Shown here: positions 12,885 to 22,921 of the stretch, one piece after another
Layout: each line of letters opens with the position of its first letter
Position numbering within the stretch: position 1 is the stretch's first letter
Assembly (NCBI GenBank): GCA_003427395.1
Contig: BFEA01000807.1
Coordinates: 17,372-53,230, forward strand
Source: Chara braunii
Lineage: Eukaryota; Streptophyta; Charophyceae; Charales; Characeae
Length of the DNA: 35,859 nucleotides
Direction: 5' to 3'
Translations under genes and position numbers: made by a program
The notes under the pieces: generated by a model
Told to the model about the DNA's origin: nothing
Databases searched by the model: none
What the model saw: the letters and a program-made list of their open reading frames with translations, nothing else

Positions 12885-13345
12885 TTGAAAAAACATTCCA
12901 CAAAAAAAAAATCCTTCGTATTTACAAATTATCATTCCAATGTTTGTCCAATTTTAAAATTTCAAGTTTTATTTGATAAGATCCCGTCTAAATATGAGTT
13001 TTCCCTTCCAACTACATTTATTTGTTCAAGATGGAATGAAAGTCTGGATGAGTTTATGAAATGTTTTAATTAAACTTTCATTCTACTACAACAAATATNT
13101 TCTAATTTAGATTGGATCAACCTATCTATAACTGAAAATCCTTACTTACAATGACACTCTAATTAAAATATTTCATGAACTTATCCAGACTTTCATTCCA
13201 TCTCTAGCATGCAGTTCAAATAAGAAGGGATACCCTATTCTTGGAAGGAAAATTTTCAAGTAAGACAAAAAAAAATTAAATTGGAATGACATTTTTTAAG
13301 ATGGAATGAAAATTTAAAATTTAGAACGTAATTTTACTATAGAAT
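12885..13345. mobile_element. AT-rich inverted-repeat (MITE-like) insertion
   Basis: The word AGATGGAATGAAAGTCTGGATG at 13029-13050, with the following GAGTTTATGAAAT, is repeated inverted at 13165-13203. Outer pieces also pair, for example CAATTTTAAAATTTCAAG near 12950 with AATTAAATTGGAATG near 13275. The segment is far more AT-rich than the genes on either side. It contains one undetermined base at 13098. Confidence 0.6.
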
Positions 13346-13391
13346 GATTATTTAATTTTGAAAATTTTTTCTGTTGAAAGTCCTCGTAGAC

Positions 13392-13413
13392 AAGTGCGAA
13401 TCTACTCGCGCTT
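13392..13413. promoter_or_regulatory. 22-nt palindrome, single copy
   Basis: Arms AAGTGCGAA and CTCGCGCTT around the centre TCTA. It lies between the MITE-like insertion and the tail of the ParB/methyltransferase gene, at the upstream side of the protease gene. Confidence 0.7.
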
Positions 13414-13828
13414 GATCAGACCTCAGGGTGGCCACGTCTCGCATGTCGGAATCACGACTCCCTAGGCAGTGGCTGTCAGTTTTCCTATGCTTGGGACTCC
13501 CGGACGTTCTTCGCTTTCCGCCCGACCCCTTCCCGCCCGACCCCTTCCCGCCTGATCCCTTTCCGCTCGACCCCTTTCCAGCCGACCTTTTTCCGCTCGA
13601 CCCCTTTCCGACTGACCCCTTTCCGCCAGACGCCTTTTCTCCCGACGATGTTTCGCCCGCCCCCTTTCCGGCAAATCGTGAGCCGTCTCCTCCGTCACCT
13701 CCGCCGCCTCCTTCGTCTCCTCCTCCACCGCTTCCCGGATGCTGACCGCTCGACGGAGGTTGCGGCATGCGCCAGTCAATGGCACGAGACGGTGCCGTCT
13801 CCAGTGCATAGAAATACGCACGAAACTC
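13414..13828 (-). pseudogene. Gly/Ser/Lys-rich C-terminal tail of the ParB/methyltransferase gene
   Basis: It is in the same frame as the methyltransferase-like frame upstream and separated from it only by a TAG at 13829-13831. After the stop the frame reads EFRAYFYALETAPSRAIDW, then a Gly-rich stretch, then about a dozen GKGS/GGKGS repeats from a 15-bp minisatellite (13517-13680). It was probably part of the same protein before the stop arose. The alternative is a normal end at 13829 followed by a chance frame over a minisatellite. Confidence 0.45.
13517..13680. repeat. 15-bp GC-rich minisatellite
   Basis: About eleven units of TTTCCGCCCGACCCC with few substitutions. The 15-bp length keeps any frame open, which makes long frames here weak evidence of coding. 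Confidence 0.85.
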
Positions 13829-15577
13829 CTACATCTTTTTGGCGTACAACTCATCTAGCTTTTGGACTGCATACGCATCGACATCCGGCAGGCTCCTGTC
13901 GGGGTTCATAACCCTCAAATGCTCCACCAGAGCACCTCTCGCCTTTTTCTTAAATGGACTCACTCCAAGTCTGTTGATTCCACTCCACTTGCCATCGGCT
14001 TCCTTCATTGCCATGACCCACCTTCCATTCTTCACAGCAGGTTGGAATATCCTCGGGTGCCAGACGACGTTGTGTCCCCATACATCCTCCGGCGTGAACC
14101 GGTGATGCTTGTCGAAGAAGAAGAGTCTGTCATTCTTCCATGTATCATGGTCCACAGGGAGCTTGTCAGAAGGTTTGTAATCATAGTCTCTCTCTTCCTC
14201 CCCGTCATCAGACGATTGGTCGTCGAGTGGTTCGCGCTGAAACACACGTTTCAAACCGGCAGGGGACGTGCTATATCTCCGAGGACCACCTTCCCCTTCA
14301 TCAGCAACCTGTCCAACCACCTGAGGAAGTTGTATGGACTCAAAATCGAAGGTTTCGGAGTCGCTCAGCTCCTCCATGTCTTCAGCGTCGAAAGGGTCCT
14401 CCTCGTCAAACTGTGCCTTGTAGTTTTCGAGGGTGAGCGGTTCGGTCATCACGAAATAAACGTGTTCCAGCCTTCTTAGGAAATGCGAGACAGACTCCCT
14501 GGGTGCATCGTGGTACCCATTCAACACACTGAACACCAGGTTTCTCCGTCGACTGTATTCGAGGTCGGTCTGAGCAGGCGGTCCGGGTTGGAAACGGAAG
14601 TCCCAAACCTCCGTTCTTTTGTTCCCCGACAATTTCCAATACATGTCACGTTTGGGATCCCAGTTTCGTTTGCCGGTGGTCTGGACAAAAGTGCAATCAT
14701 TGCGAGTGTCTGTCACGCGTGTCTTCACAAACTCATTAAGGTAATCAATCATGTTCGCCTTATCCTCCAACGCGACTACGTTCCGACCGTTGCGCAGGAG
14801 CTCCCACATGACAGATGTATGCGCCTTCCCAAAGAAGAAAACAGTTTGCCCAGCTTTGCAAAAGTTTTCGAGTAGACCAAGCAGATGGGACGGGTTCCGC
14901 TCCATGTCCCCGTAAGCTGGTCCACGAGAACTTGTCACGCCGCCGTCCTCCCACATGCTGCGAGGGAACCTGTCGTCGTCCGCCATGTTGAAACACGTCA
15001 CAGCCTGTCCTTACGGGTCCGATGAACACACAGCTTTCGAGCGGGCCGCCACCGCGTGTTTGGCCGGACTTGGACCATGAGCACGGGAAACCTTTGTCGG
15101 GCTACTGGCCGGGTAGACTGCGACTGTGTTGTCTGTCAGGTTCTCGCCATTGAAAATCACGTACAGGCGGTCACACTCCTCAACCAGCATATTGCCTTCC
15201 CTTACAGTGGCCGGTTTTTGTGCATGGCGCACCCACTTCCCTGTCCTGACGTGTTGGACGCTAAGCCTGGCCATGCCTCTCAAGAAACTGAGCTCCCAAC
15301 GAGCGGGGAAAAAGACCACAAGTGCCCAGTACGTTGGCGACAGTGTTTGGAGAACGCCTTGCAAGTTCGTGAAATTGTCTTCTCGCCAGTCTGCGAGGAG
15401 TGTGGGATCACACAAATCGAGGACATACAAGTTGCACACGTAATGTCGCACAATCTCACGGATCTCAGTGATACAACTGTAAGCTTGGGAAGGCGGGAAA
15501 GCGAAAGGAATAAGGCTGGTCACCCGCTTGAGGTTGTGCCATTTGATGTGCCTCACATCCCCGCTGACCCTGATCAT
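13829..15577 (-). pseudogene. Beta-class amino-methyltransferase-like domain (C-terminal half of the ParB fusion)
   Basis: Two frames, 15011-15577 and 13829-15001, lie in the same phase and are split only by one TAA at 15011-15013. The first carries YVLDLCDPTLLADW, then LSPTYWALVVFF, which matches the place of the motif IV strand (DPPY/W) of DNA N6-adenine or N4-cytosine methyltransferases. The second carries ERNPSHLLGLLENF, then QTVFFFGKAHTS, then GRNVVALE, matching the cofactor motif I region and its terminal acidic residue. Motif IV before motif I is the beta-class order. Both catalytic motifs are altered (DPTL for DPPY; FFFGKAHT for FxGxGT). This protein may therefore be inactive or have changed function even without the stop. 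After motif I come an acidic segment (ESIQLPQVVG, SSDDGEEERD) and a conserved-looking end (FTPEDVWGHNVVWHPRIF). The assignment rests on motif order and spacing, not on a search. Confidence 0.6.
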
Positions 15578-16323
15578 GTCTCAAACTTCTTCTTCAATCC
15601 GTCGTAAGATGGAACGGACAGACTTTTCGAAAGATTTAGGGAACTCGTCGTCCTCGTACAATTTCTTCGCGTCCTCGAAGGAACTTCTTCTCGTGCGGAA
15701 TAGTACGTTTGCAAGTGTTCACGTACTCCACTGCGCCCTGAAAATGCTTTCGCAGTTCTACCCACACCTATTTCGTGAGTCCCTGCGGCCCGAACTCCGG
15801 CAGAAGCTGCCCCTCAGTCCGGAAAAAAGTGCTCCCGTAGCGCCAAACACCTTCGTCCTCCTCCGTTTCAAGGAACAAGATGTAGTGAAACATACGGAGC
15901 ATCACGCGGTCCACTTTCGTCGTCACGACCATGTCTTCAAGTTTAATTCCAGGCTTATGTTGACGTTTCAGATGCCCGCCCGTCGATTGCACGAACACTC
16001 CCCTAAGTGCGAGAATGTCGTCGAGGATCGACAGTTTTTCGGCATTGGTCATGTCGGCGAGACACTGCCAACAGAACATGTCCGGCTCCTTCACGACCAC
16101 GAAAAACTTGTCGTTCGCTTGCATTTTTTTTTTTGGTCGGAGGCGATGGGACCCGGACCAGCCACCCCATCTTCGTTTCACCAGCCGCTCCTTTCGAGCC
16201 CATTTCCGGAATTGGTTGAAGACCCTGAGATTTGTCTGGCATGTATTTGTCCGGCCTCGACAATGGCATCTTCCCGTCGCCGCCCAACAACTTCCCCTCC
16301 GCCCATTTCTCGTAGAAGTTCAT
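15578..16323 (-). pseudogene. Linker region joining ParB-like and methyltransferase-like parts
   Basis: The coding signal jumps frames here. MNFYEKWAEGKLLGG (from 16323) continues the ParB-like frame after its TGA at 16320-16322. The signal then changes frame at the T tract 16125-16135 into KFFVVVKEPDMFCWQC, and on to LLPEFGPQGLTK with a TAA at 15768. ELRKHFQGAVEYV follows, and then another frame reads SSFEDAKKLYEDDEFPKSFEKSV and RSILRRIEEEV, with a TGA at 15581-15583 before the methyltransferase-like frame. At least three frame changes and three stops fall in 750 bp. The T-tract break could be a sequencing or assembly error; the others look like real decay. No named domain is seen. The content is helical and rich in charged residues. 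Confidence 0.5.
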
Positions 16324-18077
16324 GCCTTTACGAAAACGTTATCATCGGCCGTCACGAGCGACATCCATTGCCTCAATGCATTGCCAACGGCAGCGACATA
16401 CTCCTTGTCGGCGAGCGTTAGCGTTTTTTTTGCCAACGTCCAGTGGGCGTCGTTCGGACTCTTTCCCAAAAGCAGCTTTTGGAATTTGAAGAACGCTTGT
16501 TTTTCGGCCTCCTTGCCGGAAGGGTTCCCTTGAATGGCCACCGGCCTACCTTCTTTCTCCCATGCCTCCTGCATATCCTCGAACGCGGCCGTCTGCGATC
16601 GGTGCTTGGACATCTTGTGTCTCGTGTTCTCGTTGAGACTGACCTGCATATACCCCGCGAAATCTTCGTCGGAGAACCACACTACTCTCAACGGCCACGA
16701 GTGCATCTTCCACAAATCGAATATTGGCTCATCCACCAGCTCCTTCACAGCAGCCACGGTGTGTTGTCCGTTGACAGGGTAATAGTAGTACTTGTCCTTG
16801 TCCTCTGGCTTGAAGACGTCTTTGTGAACCCTGTCAACTTTCTCCGGCCTACGCGTCACCGGCTTGTAGATGGGTGCCAGAACCAAAGGGTTTTTCGTCC
16901 ATATTTTCCCCTTTTCCCCGTGGAACTGACTTAGCATCGCAGCCTTGATGTCGTCTACACTTTCACGATTGAGACTGCGGTGGTTGTAATATCCTTCCCA
17001 AGGCAGGATGTCGCAGACCTTCCTGGGGTCGATGAGCAGTTGGACGGGGAGCACCTTCTCCACGATATCATCGTCATCGTTCCGCTCGTATTCGAGCCAG
17101 AACGCTGCCGCTTCATCGCACTGCTCACCGACAGCCCATTCGCCACCGCTCGCCGCCTCAGCAGTCTTCCTCCTTCGAGGTTTCTTCTGGCCATCGCCTT
17201 CTTCAGCTGCCACTTTCCTTTTGGATTTTCCCGAAGGTTCTCCCGTGGCCGCAGCGCCTTGATGAGCCGAATCTCCTCCACCCATGGCTTGTCCTTCGCG
17301 GATGGTCAAACCGTTGGGCCTCCTCGCTTTCTTACTTGCCGTCGCACCCTCTTCCTTCGACTGCCTTTTTCCGGCTCCATGTTCTTGTCCGCCACAAATT
17401 CCAGGCACCCTCTTTCCCGAGGCACGTTCTCTGACATCACCTCCATCCCCGCCCATCACCGCCTCCGATTGTCCTTTCATCCTCTTCATGCAGCGGGTTT
17501 CCTTCGCCACCTCCTCTCGCACCATCCTCTGTCGCTCGCGCTTCTTCTCCGAAGAAGTCGGCTCCCCGCCAGAGCTTTCGCGTACAGCGCCCATCCCTTC
17601 AGCCTCACTCCCTCCAACCTCTTGCCCCGATCTGCCGGATTCTCTTCCCGTCTCATCTCGAAGCGAATACGTGTCGCCCTGGAAGCGGACCTTGAGGATT
17701 TTCGGAGTTCCGGCCCGGAGAGTCCCTGCATCTGGAGAATGCAAGTTTGATGTGCTCCCAGGAGCATCCGGGCCGACCTGCGTGTGAATTTTGTGTGTGT
17801 GCCCCTTGCCCCGACCCTCGGCGTCTTGAATCGCACTCCCGTGCCCCACTGGCGTCTCAACAGTTTCTTGAGCCAAGCCGGACGACCTCTCATGGGATGG
17901 CAGAAGCCGGAAAACATATTCTCGCGGAAGAACCGGATGTTCTTTCGGCACCTTCAGCGCGAGACCGAGGTATTGCACTGGCAGTGGAAGACGATTGCCA
18001 TCGTAAAGCCCTTTGAAGTGAGGGCACAGCGGCCTGTTCGAGCCGTACCCCGCGAAACTCTTGATGGTCACTATCAC
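16320..18077 (-). CDS. ParB/sulfiredoxin-fold-like protein (N-terminal half of a ParB/methyltransferase gene)
   Basis: This 585-codon open frame has three parts. Residues 1-90 are a small globular segment (FKGLYDGNRLPLPVQYLGLALKV). Residues 90-340 are a low-complexity basic linker (SGKSKRKVAAEE, KKPRRRKTAEA) that may direct nuclear import. From about residue 350 comes a domain with VLPVQLLIDPRK, then LNRESVDDIKAAML, then YYYYPVNGQHTVAAVKELV near 427-445. This is the ParB-N layout: an input strand, a helix, and a G-Q-H loop before a helix. In prokaryotes and phages, ParB-like domains are often fused to or adjacent to DNA methyltransferases, and here a methyltransferase-like region follows. No ATG starts the frame. 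Upstream coding (18092-18409) lies in another phase, and a frameshift near 18105 would join them. I infer one protein of about 1,400 residues, now broken. It is not a partition protein by context. Confidence 0.6.
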   Translation of the reverse strand: MIVTIKSFAGYGSNRPLCPHFKGLYDGNRLPLPVQYLGLALKVPKEHPVLPREYVFRLLPSHERSSGLAQETVETPVGHGSAIQDAEGRGKGHTHKIHTQVGPDAPGSTSNLHSPDAGTLRAGTPKILKVRFQGDTYSLRDETGRESGRSGQEVGGSEAEGMGAVRESSGGEPTSSEKKRERQRMVREEVAKETRCMKRMKGQSEAVMGGDGGDVRERASGKRVPGICGGQEHGAGKRQSKEEGATASKKARRPNGLTIREGQAMGGGDSAHQGAAATGEPSGKSKRKVAAEEGDGQKKPRRRKTAEAASGGEWAVGEQCDEAAAFWLEYERNDDDDIVEKVLPVQLLIDPRKVCDILPWEGYYNHRSLNRESVDDIKAAMLSQFHGEKGKIWTKNPLVLAPIYKPVTRRPEKVDRVHKDVFKPEDKDKYYYYPVNGQHTVAAVKELVDEPIFDLWKMHSWPLRVVWFSDEDFAGYMQVSLNENTRHKMSKHRSQTAAFEDMQEAWEKEGRPVAIQGNPSGKEAEKQAFFKFQKLLLGKSPNDAHWTLAKKTLTLADKEYVAAVGNALRQWMSLVTADDNVFVKA

Positions 18078-18091
18078 ACCCTTGACATCTC

Positions 18092-18456
18092 TTAAAGGTA
18101 GTGGTCGTACAAGACGTTTGTCTGCAGCTTGAGCAAACCTCCAGAAATCTTGTGGAACGAGACGATGGTACCGAGAGGAAGAACGTTGTCCGCTCCCTCA
18201 GCATCCGGAAAGCAAGTGGGTCGCATCAAAACAACTGGCCCAAAACGGTTCCCCTGAAGTCCAAAAACCATTGTGCTTCCATTGTATGGACATACGGAGG
18301 AGTAGATTGTTGAAGAGGTCGTCCCACCCCGGGGGCAGATGACCCAGCGCTTGTGGATGTGTTCTTTGCGGACGCCATTGTACTCCCACCCGTTGACTAA
18401 TACGCCCAACCTCAGACCAAATCGGATGACCGGGAGGAAAGCAACGAGGTTTTCCT
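18092..18456 (-). pseudogene. N-terminal part of the ParB/methyltransferase gene
   Basis: This open frame follows an acceptor-like TAGTGTTAG at about 18456 and reads through VNGWEYNGVRKEHIHKRWV. It continues through MVFGLQGNRFGPVVLM and LPLGTIVSFHKISGGLLKL to LYDHYL, with a TAA at 18092-18094. One base shift near 18105 connects LYDHY to PLRDVKGVIVTIKSF of the ParB-like frame. The only ATG inside it is at about 18264. No known domain is seen; the PLGTIVSFHKISGG strand pattern could be a small beta-barrel. A 22-nt palindrome (18472-18493) lies immediately upstream, as for other genes of the element. Confidence 0.45.
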
Positions 18457-19158
18457 AACACTACAGAAGCAAAGTGCGAACTAACTCGGACTTGACGAAA
18501 TGGAGGACGAAAAAGACGTAAGAGATGGGTGTTCGAAATGCACACGAAGTCACAACAATTGGGCAAAGGAGAGAAAAAGCAGCAGTCCTAGAATCGAGGA
18601 AGAGGTGATGTATCTTCAGGAAAGTGCGAACTAACTCGGAGTTCCGCCGGGAATGCAATCGACAAGGGGTTTGAACAAGGGGGGACCGACGTGCAGTTTT
18701 GGGAAGAAGGAAACCGACGAATGAGATTGATGTTTGAAATGCAAACGAAGTCCAAACAATTCGGTAAAGTTGAGGAAATACAACACTCCTCTGGCAGAGT
18801 TAGTTCGGAAGGAAGACAAAAACTCTTCGGAAAGATTGCGACCCGACTCGCCGCCCTCGAAACGAGTAAGATGTGGTTTATCGACAAGTGCGAAGGGTAT
18901 CGACAAGTGCGAACTAACTCGCAGTTCTGGAGACAAGACAACAATTGCAACCCGCAGTACTGGAAACGTGAAAGTCACGTTTGAGAAAATGCGGCTTATC
19001 TTGGGAAAAGTGCAAACTAACTCGGAATTGTGTAGCTGAAGACGTGAAAGACGCACGACATGGGTGTCTACAAGTGCGAACTAACTATCAGTTCCGGAGA
19101 CGGAGGTTAACAACTCCTCCAGGAGTGTACGTCGCAAACTGCGAACTGACTCGTAATA
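18457..19158. promoter_or_regulatory. Array of six 22-nt palindromes upstream of the ParB/methyltransferase gene
   Basis: Copies start at 18472, 18622, 18905, 19008, 19072 and 19137. The usual centre is CTAA, and right arms vary (CTCGGACTT, CTCGCAGTT). Two of them belong to a longer repeat module with the shared words GTTYGAAATGCAMACGAAGTC and CAACAATTSGGYAAAG (about 18530-18566 and 18732-18767). Frames over this region are translations of the repeats. Confidence 0.65.
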
Positions 19159-19186
19159 TTACATATATACATATATACATATATAC

Positions 19187-19227
<41 letters not shown>

Positions 19228-20195
19228 GTCGGCAGCCTCACAAGGGAGAGGTGAGCGAACATTGGGAATTGATTCGGTGTTCAGTGTAGAAACTAGGTAT
19301 TGAATCGGGGTCCACCATGCGCAGTGACGACGACAAGTTGAGAAGGGAATCGAGCAGCTTTATACAAACGTTATCATGGCTATGGCGAAAGGTCATCGAG
19401 CTGCAAAACGAGGATCGGCTATAGCGGATGGAGGTGGAGGGTGGAGAAAAGACATGAGAACACGTCCGCTGGCGAAACAACAAAACCGAGAATTGATTCG
19501 GGGTTCAACATGCGGCAACTGCGGCGTTATATCCTGCAGGTAGAGACAGGGCATCTGGGAATCCATTCAGACATCGGACACAGAACAAGACAACTCAAGT
19601 TACAGAATCTTACCTTCGTCGTACGTTGAGCGAGCGACCAACGTCGGACGGATATGGATGTGTGACCACCGAACCAGCTATGGTAGAGGGATATCGAGCT
19701 AGGAAGAGCGAACTGGCTATGGCGAATGGAAATCTAGCTACGAAGAGTGATGAGCGAACGGGCTATGGCGGAAGGAGGTGGGGACAGAAGACAAAATATC
19801 AGAACGCGCGCAGAAACGATAGCGCGACTTGACCTGTGGAGCGACAACAAAAGGGATAACGCGAGGGCGGCAACGCCTTTTATACTTTCCTGCAGCAGGC
19901 CTCGCGTCGGGATCGAGGTGGGGCCTTATCGATTCGCATATCGCACGCCTGGACCCATAAAACGACAGGGCCTATAAACGGGTAAGAGGTACCGAAAATT
20001 GTCAGCTGTCGATCAACAATTTTGAACGGCGCAGATGAACGGAGCCACAAACATGCTTGTGGCCCCAAAATCTCCGGCAACTCTGGCGTGCAATAATGAG
20101 ACAGTTCCAGAAAACAAGGGGCAGGCAAGGTCATTTTCGCACTTGTAATCTGGACCGTCGATCGGCATGATCCGACGCACAAGGTCAGGCGCAAG
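19159..20195. repeat. (TA)n tract and degenerate GGCTATGGCG repeats
   Basis: TATATACA units grade into a pure TA run at about 19160-19225. At 19376-19790, words such as GGCTATGGCGRAWGG, ATCGAGCTA and GGAGGTGGRGRSWGRAGAC recur irregularly. TTGATTCGG half-motifs occur near 19266 and 19493. No gene is recognised. Confidence 0.6.
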
Positions 20196-20320
20196 AATCT
20201 ATAAGGCGCGGCGATTCGTTGTGCGCCGAGGCAGTTCGTTGCGCGCCGAGGCCAGGCGACAGTTTATTTCGTGCCGAGGCGCGGCGATTCGTTGTGCGTC
20301 AAGGTCAAAAACACCGGAAA
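20196..20320. repeat. GCGATTCGTTGTGCGCCGAGGC repeats
   Basis: Four imperfect units of about 27 bp with the core TTCGTTGYGCGCCGAGGC. Confidence 0.75.
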
Positions 20321-20339
20321 TCTATAAGTTCTGGTGTCG

Positions 20340-22010
20340 CTGTCATTCAGACATTTTGCAAATGTCAACGGTGTTGGATATCGATGCGCTTAGCCATACC
20401 CCATCGCCATCGATGTGCTTAGCTCATCGCCATCGCCAACGCTTGCCACGCACCATCGCCATCGATGCGCTTAGCTCATCGCCATCGCGACGCAAAGCGA
20501 CATCCCCCATCGCAGCCGTCGTGCTCGCCTGACAATCGCCATCGCTCCCATCGCAGCACTGGCCATCGTTATCGCTGCCATCGCAGCACTGGCCATTGTA
20601 ACGCGTTCCATCGCTGCGCCATCTTTCTCATCGGTACTCCATCTCTCTCCATCGGTGCGCCATCGCTCTCCACCGCAGTGTTGACCATCCCCCATCGCAG
20701 CCGTCACGCTCGCCTGACCATCGCAACGCTGACAATCGCCATCGCTCCCATCGCAGCGCTGGCCATTGTAACGCATTCCATTGCTGCGCCATCTTTCTCA
20801 TCGTCACGCCATCTTTCTCCGTCGGTGCGCCATCGCTCTCCACCGCAGCGCTGACCATCGTTATCGAAGCCCTGGCCAGTGTTATCCCATCGCAGCGCTG
20901 GCCATCGCTATCTCTGATTTGTTGGGCACCTTGGCGCCTTCGCGATCTCTTCTCCATCACTGCGCGATTTTTCTTCATTGCTCCTGCGCGATCTCTCTCC
21001 ATTGCTGCACGATCTCCCTCCATCGTTGAGTGATCGCTCTCCATCTCACTCCATTGCTGCGCAATCTCTCTCGACCACCGGGCAACCTCCATCCCTGCGC
21101 CAGAGGCTCTCCATCACTCTTGCTCGATTCCTCCATCGCCATTGTATTGTTGTTTCAGGTGGTCGTCGGTGCAGCCGCCCATCACTGTGGAATCGCACGA
21201 AACAAGCGACAGGTATGCTTAACAAAGGTTCAACACGATGGATGTCACTTTGATAATGGAACTGATGTTGTGCAATAACAAATCTTGGTCATCGTTGCGG
21301 CAAGTCTCTCCATCGGCGCGCCATCTATCTCCATCGATGCGCCATTGCTAAGCATCGTTGTGCCTTCTCTCTCCATCGTTGCGGCGTCGCTAACCATTGT
21401 TGCGCGTCCTCTCTCCATCTCTCTCCACCGGTGCGCGATCTCTACCGACCTTTCATCATCTATCTCCATCGTTGCGCTATCTTTCCTAATCTATCTCCTT
21501 CGTCATCTATCTCCATCGCTGTGCTATCTTTCCTAATCTATCTCCTTCGTTATCTATTTCCATCGCTGTGCTATCTTTCCTAATTTATCTCCATCGTCGC
21601 GCCATATGTGTCCTTCTCTCTCCTTCGGTGCGCCATCTTTCTCCATTGTTGTGCTATCGCTAACCATCGTTGCGCCTGCTATCTCCATTGTTGCGCCATG
21701 TTTCTCCATCGGTGCGCAATCTCTCACCCTCGTTCCGGCATATCTCCCAATCAGTTCGTGATCTCTTTCCCTTTCTGCGTCATCTACCTTCTTCCCCGGA
21801 ATATACAACGCACGTTCATTATAGTTGTCTTTAAACTGAAAGATGACCCGAATCCAGCTGTAATGACCGGACGTTGTATTCGGGGGAAGACTGTAACGCC
21901 ATTCATCTCTCTTGGTGCGCCATCTCTCTCCATCTATTTTCATCGATGCGCCGTCTACCCATCGCTTCACAATCTTTCTCCATCTTAAAAAATAGTACGC
22001 CATCTTTCCC
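20340..22010. repeat. 1.7-kb ATCGYTGCGCCATC minisatellite-like region
   Basis: Short degenerate words (CATCGCTGCGCCATC, TCTCTCCATCGTTGCGC, CCATCTTTCTCCATCGG) are repeated dozens of times. A longer duplication is visible: CCATCGCAGCCGTC, GCTCGCCTGAC, AATCGCCATCGCTCCCATCGCAG at about 20507-20560 and again at 20692-20757. Long frames on both strands are translations of the repeat. Confidence 0.85.
21792..21888. repeat. 97-bp inverted-repeat insertion within the minisatellite
   Basis: TTCCCCGGAATATACAACG at 21792-21810 pairs with ACGTTGTATTCGGGGGAA at 21871-21888. The 60 bp between them is unlike the surrounding ATCG-rich repeat, so this looks like a tiny hairpin element or the footprint of one. 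Confidence 0.65.
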
Positions 22011-22086
22011 TGTTTCTCTCTTGCGACGATCTATGGCTCGTACTACACGCAGAACAAGCCGGAAACAACTTGCACTTGTACCCGCA

Positions 22087-22400
22087 GTTTCGTAATGGAA
22101 ATGCTCGTTTACAAGTGTGAATTTATTCGCTCTTGAACCAACCAGCCCCCTTAATTTGTTACTGTTTAGTCCATAGGTCAGAATTAACTCGCACTTGTAT
22201 CCCCCAATTTTGTAACGAAAATGCCCGTATGCAAGTGCGAATTTATTCGCTCTTCAACCAACCATCCCCCTAAATTTGTTACTCTTTACTCCATAAGTTC
22301 CAGTTTCGTAATGGAAATGCTTGTTTGCAAGTGCGAATTTATTCGCTCTTCAACCAACCATCCCCCTAAATTTGTTCCTCTTTAGTCGATAAGTCGTGTC
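22087..22400. repeat. Three ~105-bp tandem units, each with a 22-nt palindrome
   Basis: Units start near 22087, 22208 and 22303. Each contains GTTTCGTAATGGAAATGC or a variant, then a palindrome with centre TTTA (22113, 22233, 22329). The unit then runs through CAACCAACCATCCCCC, AAATTTGTTAC and TAGTCCATA. Confidence 0.85.
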
Positions 22401-22921
22401 TCTTCTCGGCCCAAAAGAATGAAGTCTTTTTGTAGTTGCGAGTTAACTCTCCACTGAACCAACAACGAAGGTAATTTCTTATTGCGCGGCGTAATTGAAA
22501 TGTTCCTTTGACGTGCGAATTTATTGGCACTTGAAATTTCTTGTTGTTTAGTGGATAAGACCGAATTGACTTGCACTTGTATTCGCTCTTGTTCCACCCA
22601 GGAACTTAATTTTCTTACTGTACGGTGAATAAGTCCGAATCAGCTCGCATTTGTACTCTTGCCTGAAAAAAGTGCGAGTTTACTCGGACATATCCAAACC
22701 GCTTGCACATTGAACGAGTGGGAGAGGAGTCGGACTTGAGATACCACTTGAGCTTCAAATAAGGGTCCGACAAAGCGATATGGATTCAAATGTTGTTGTT
22801 CCACTGTTTTGTGATAAATATTAGAAATGCGAGTTTACTCCCTCTTGTTTATTTCCTTGACCTTGTCATACGTTGACGTGATTTTCTTGTTGTACAGTTT
22901 TCGTGTGAATCGTCTCTTCAA
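22401..22921 (+). promoter_or_regulatory. Upstream region of the transposase-like gene with further palindromes
   Basis: Palindromes or close variants start at 22631, 22670 and 22825. The last ends 75 bp before the ATG at 22922. Between them lie a TTGACGTGA word (22873-22881) and the acceptor-like TTCTTGTTGTACAG (22885-22898). This resembles the arrangement upstream of the genes further right. Confidence 0.5.

Noticed and set aside
13428-13911. Plus-strand Pro/Asp/Phe-rich frame over 13428-13745
   Set aside because: It is the reverse reading of the 15-bp minisatellite, while the minus strand continues the methyltransferase-like frame.
16443-17787. Plus-strand frames of 163-256 codons opposite the ParB-like gene
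   Set aside because: They are shadows of the minus-strand coding region with no domain of their own.
18588-19056. Minus-strand frames of 120-141 codons
   Set aside because: They span the palindrome array and its repeat modules and have no paralogue or domain.
20167-22003. Frames of 80-154 codons on both strands
   Set aside because: They are translations of the ATCGYTGCGC minisatellite, such as the repeated MEKDGA pattern on the minus strand.
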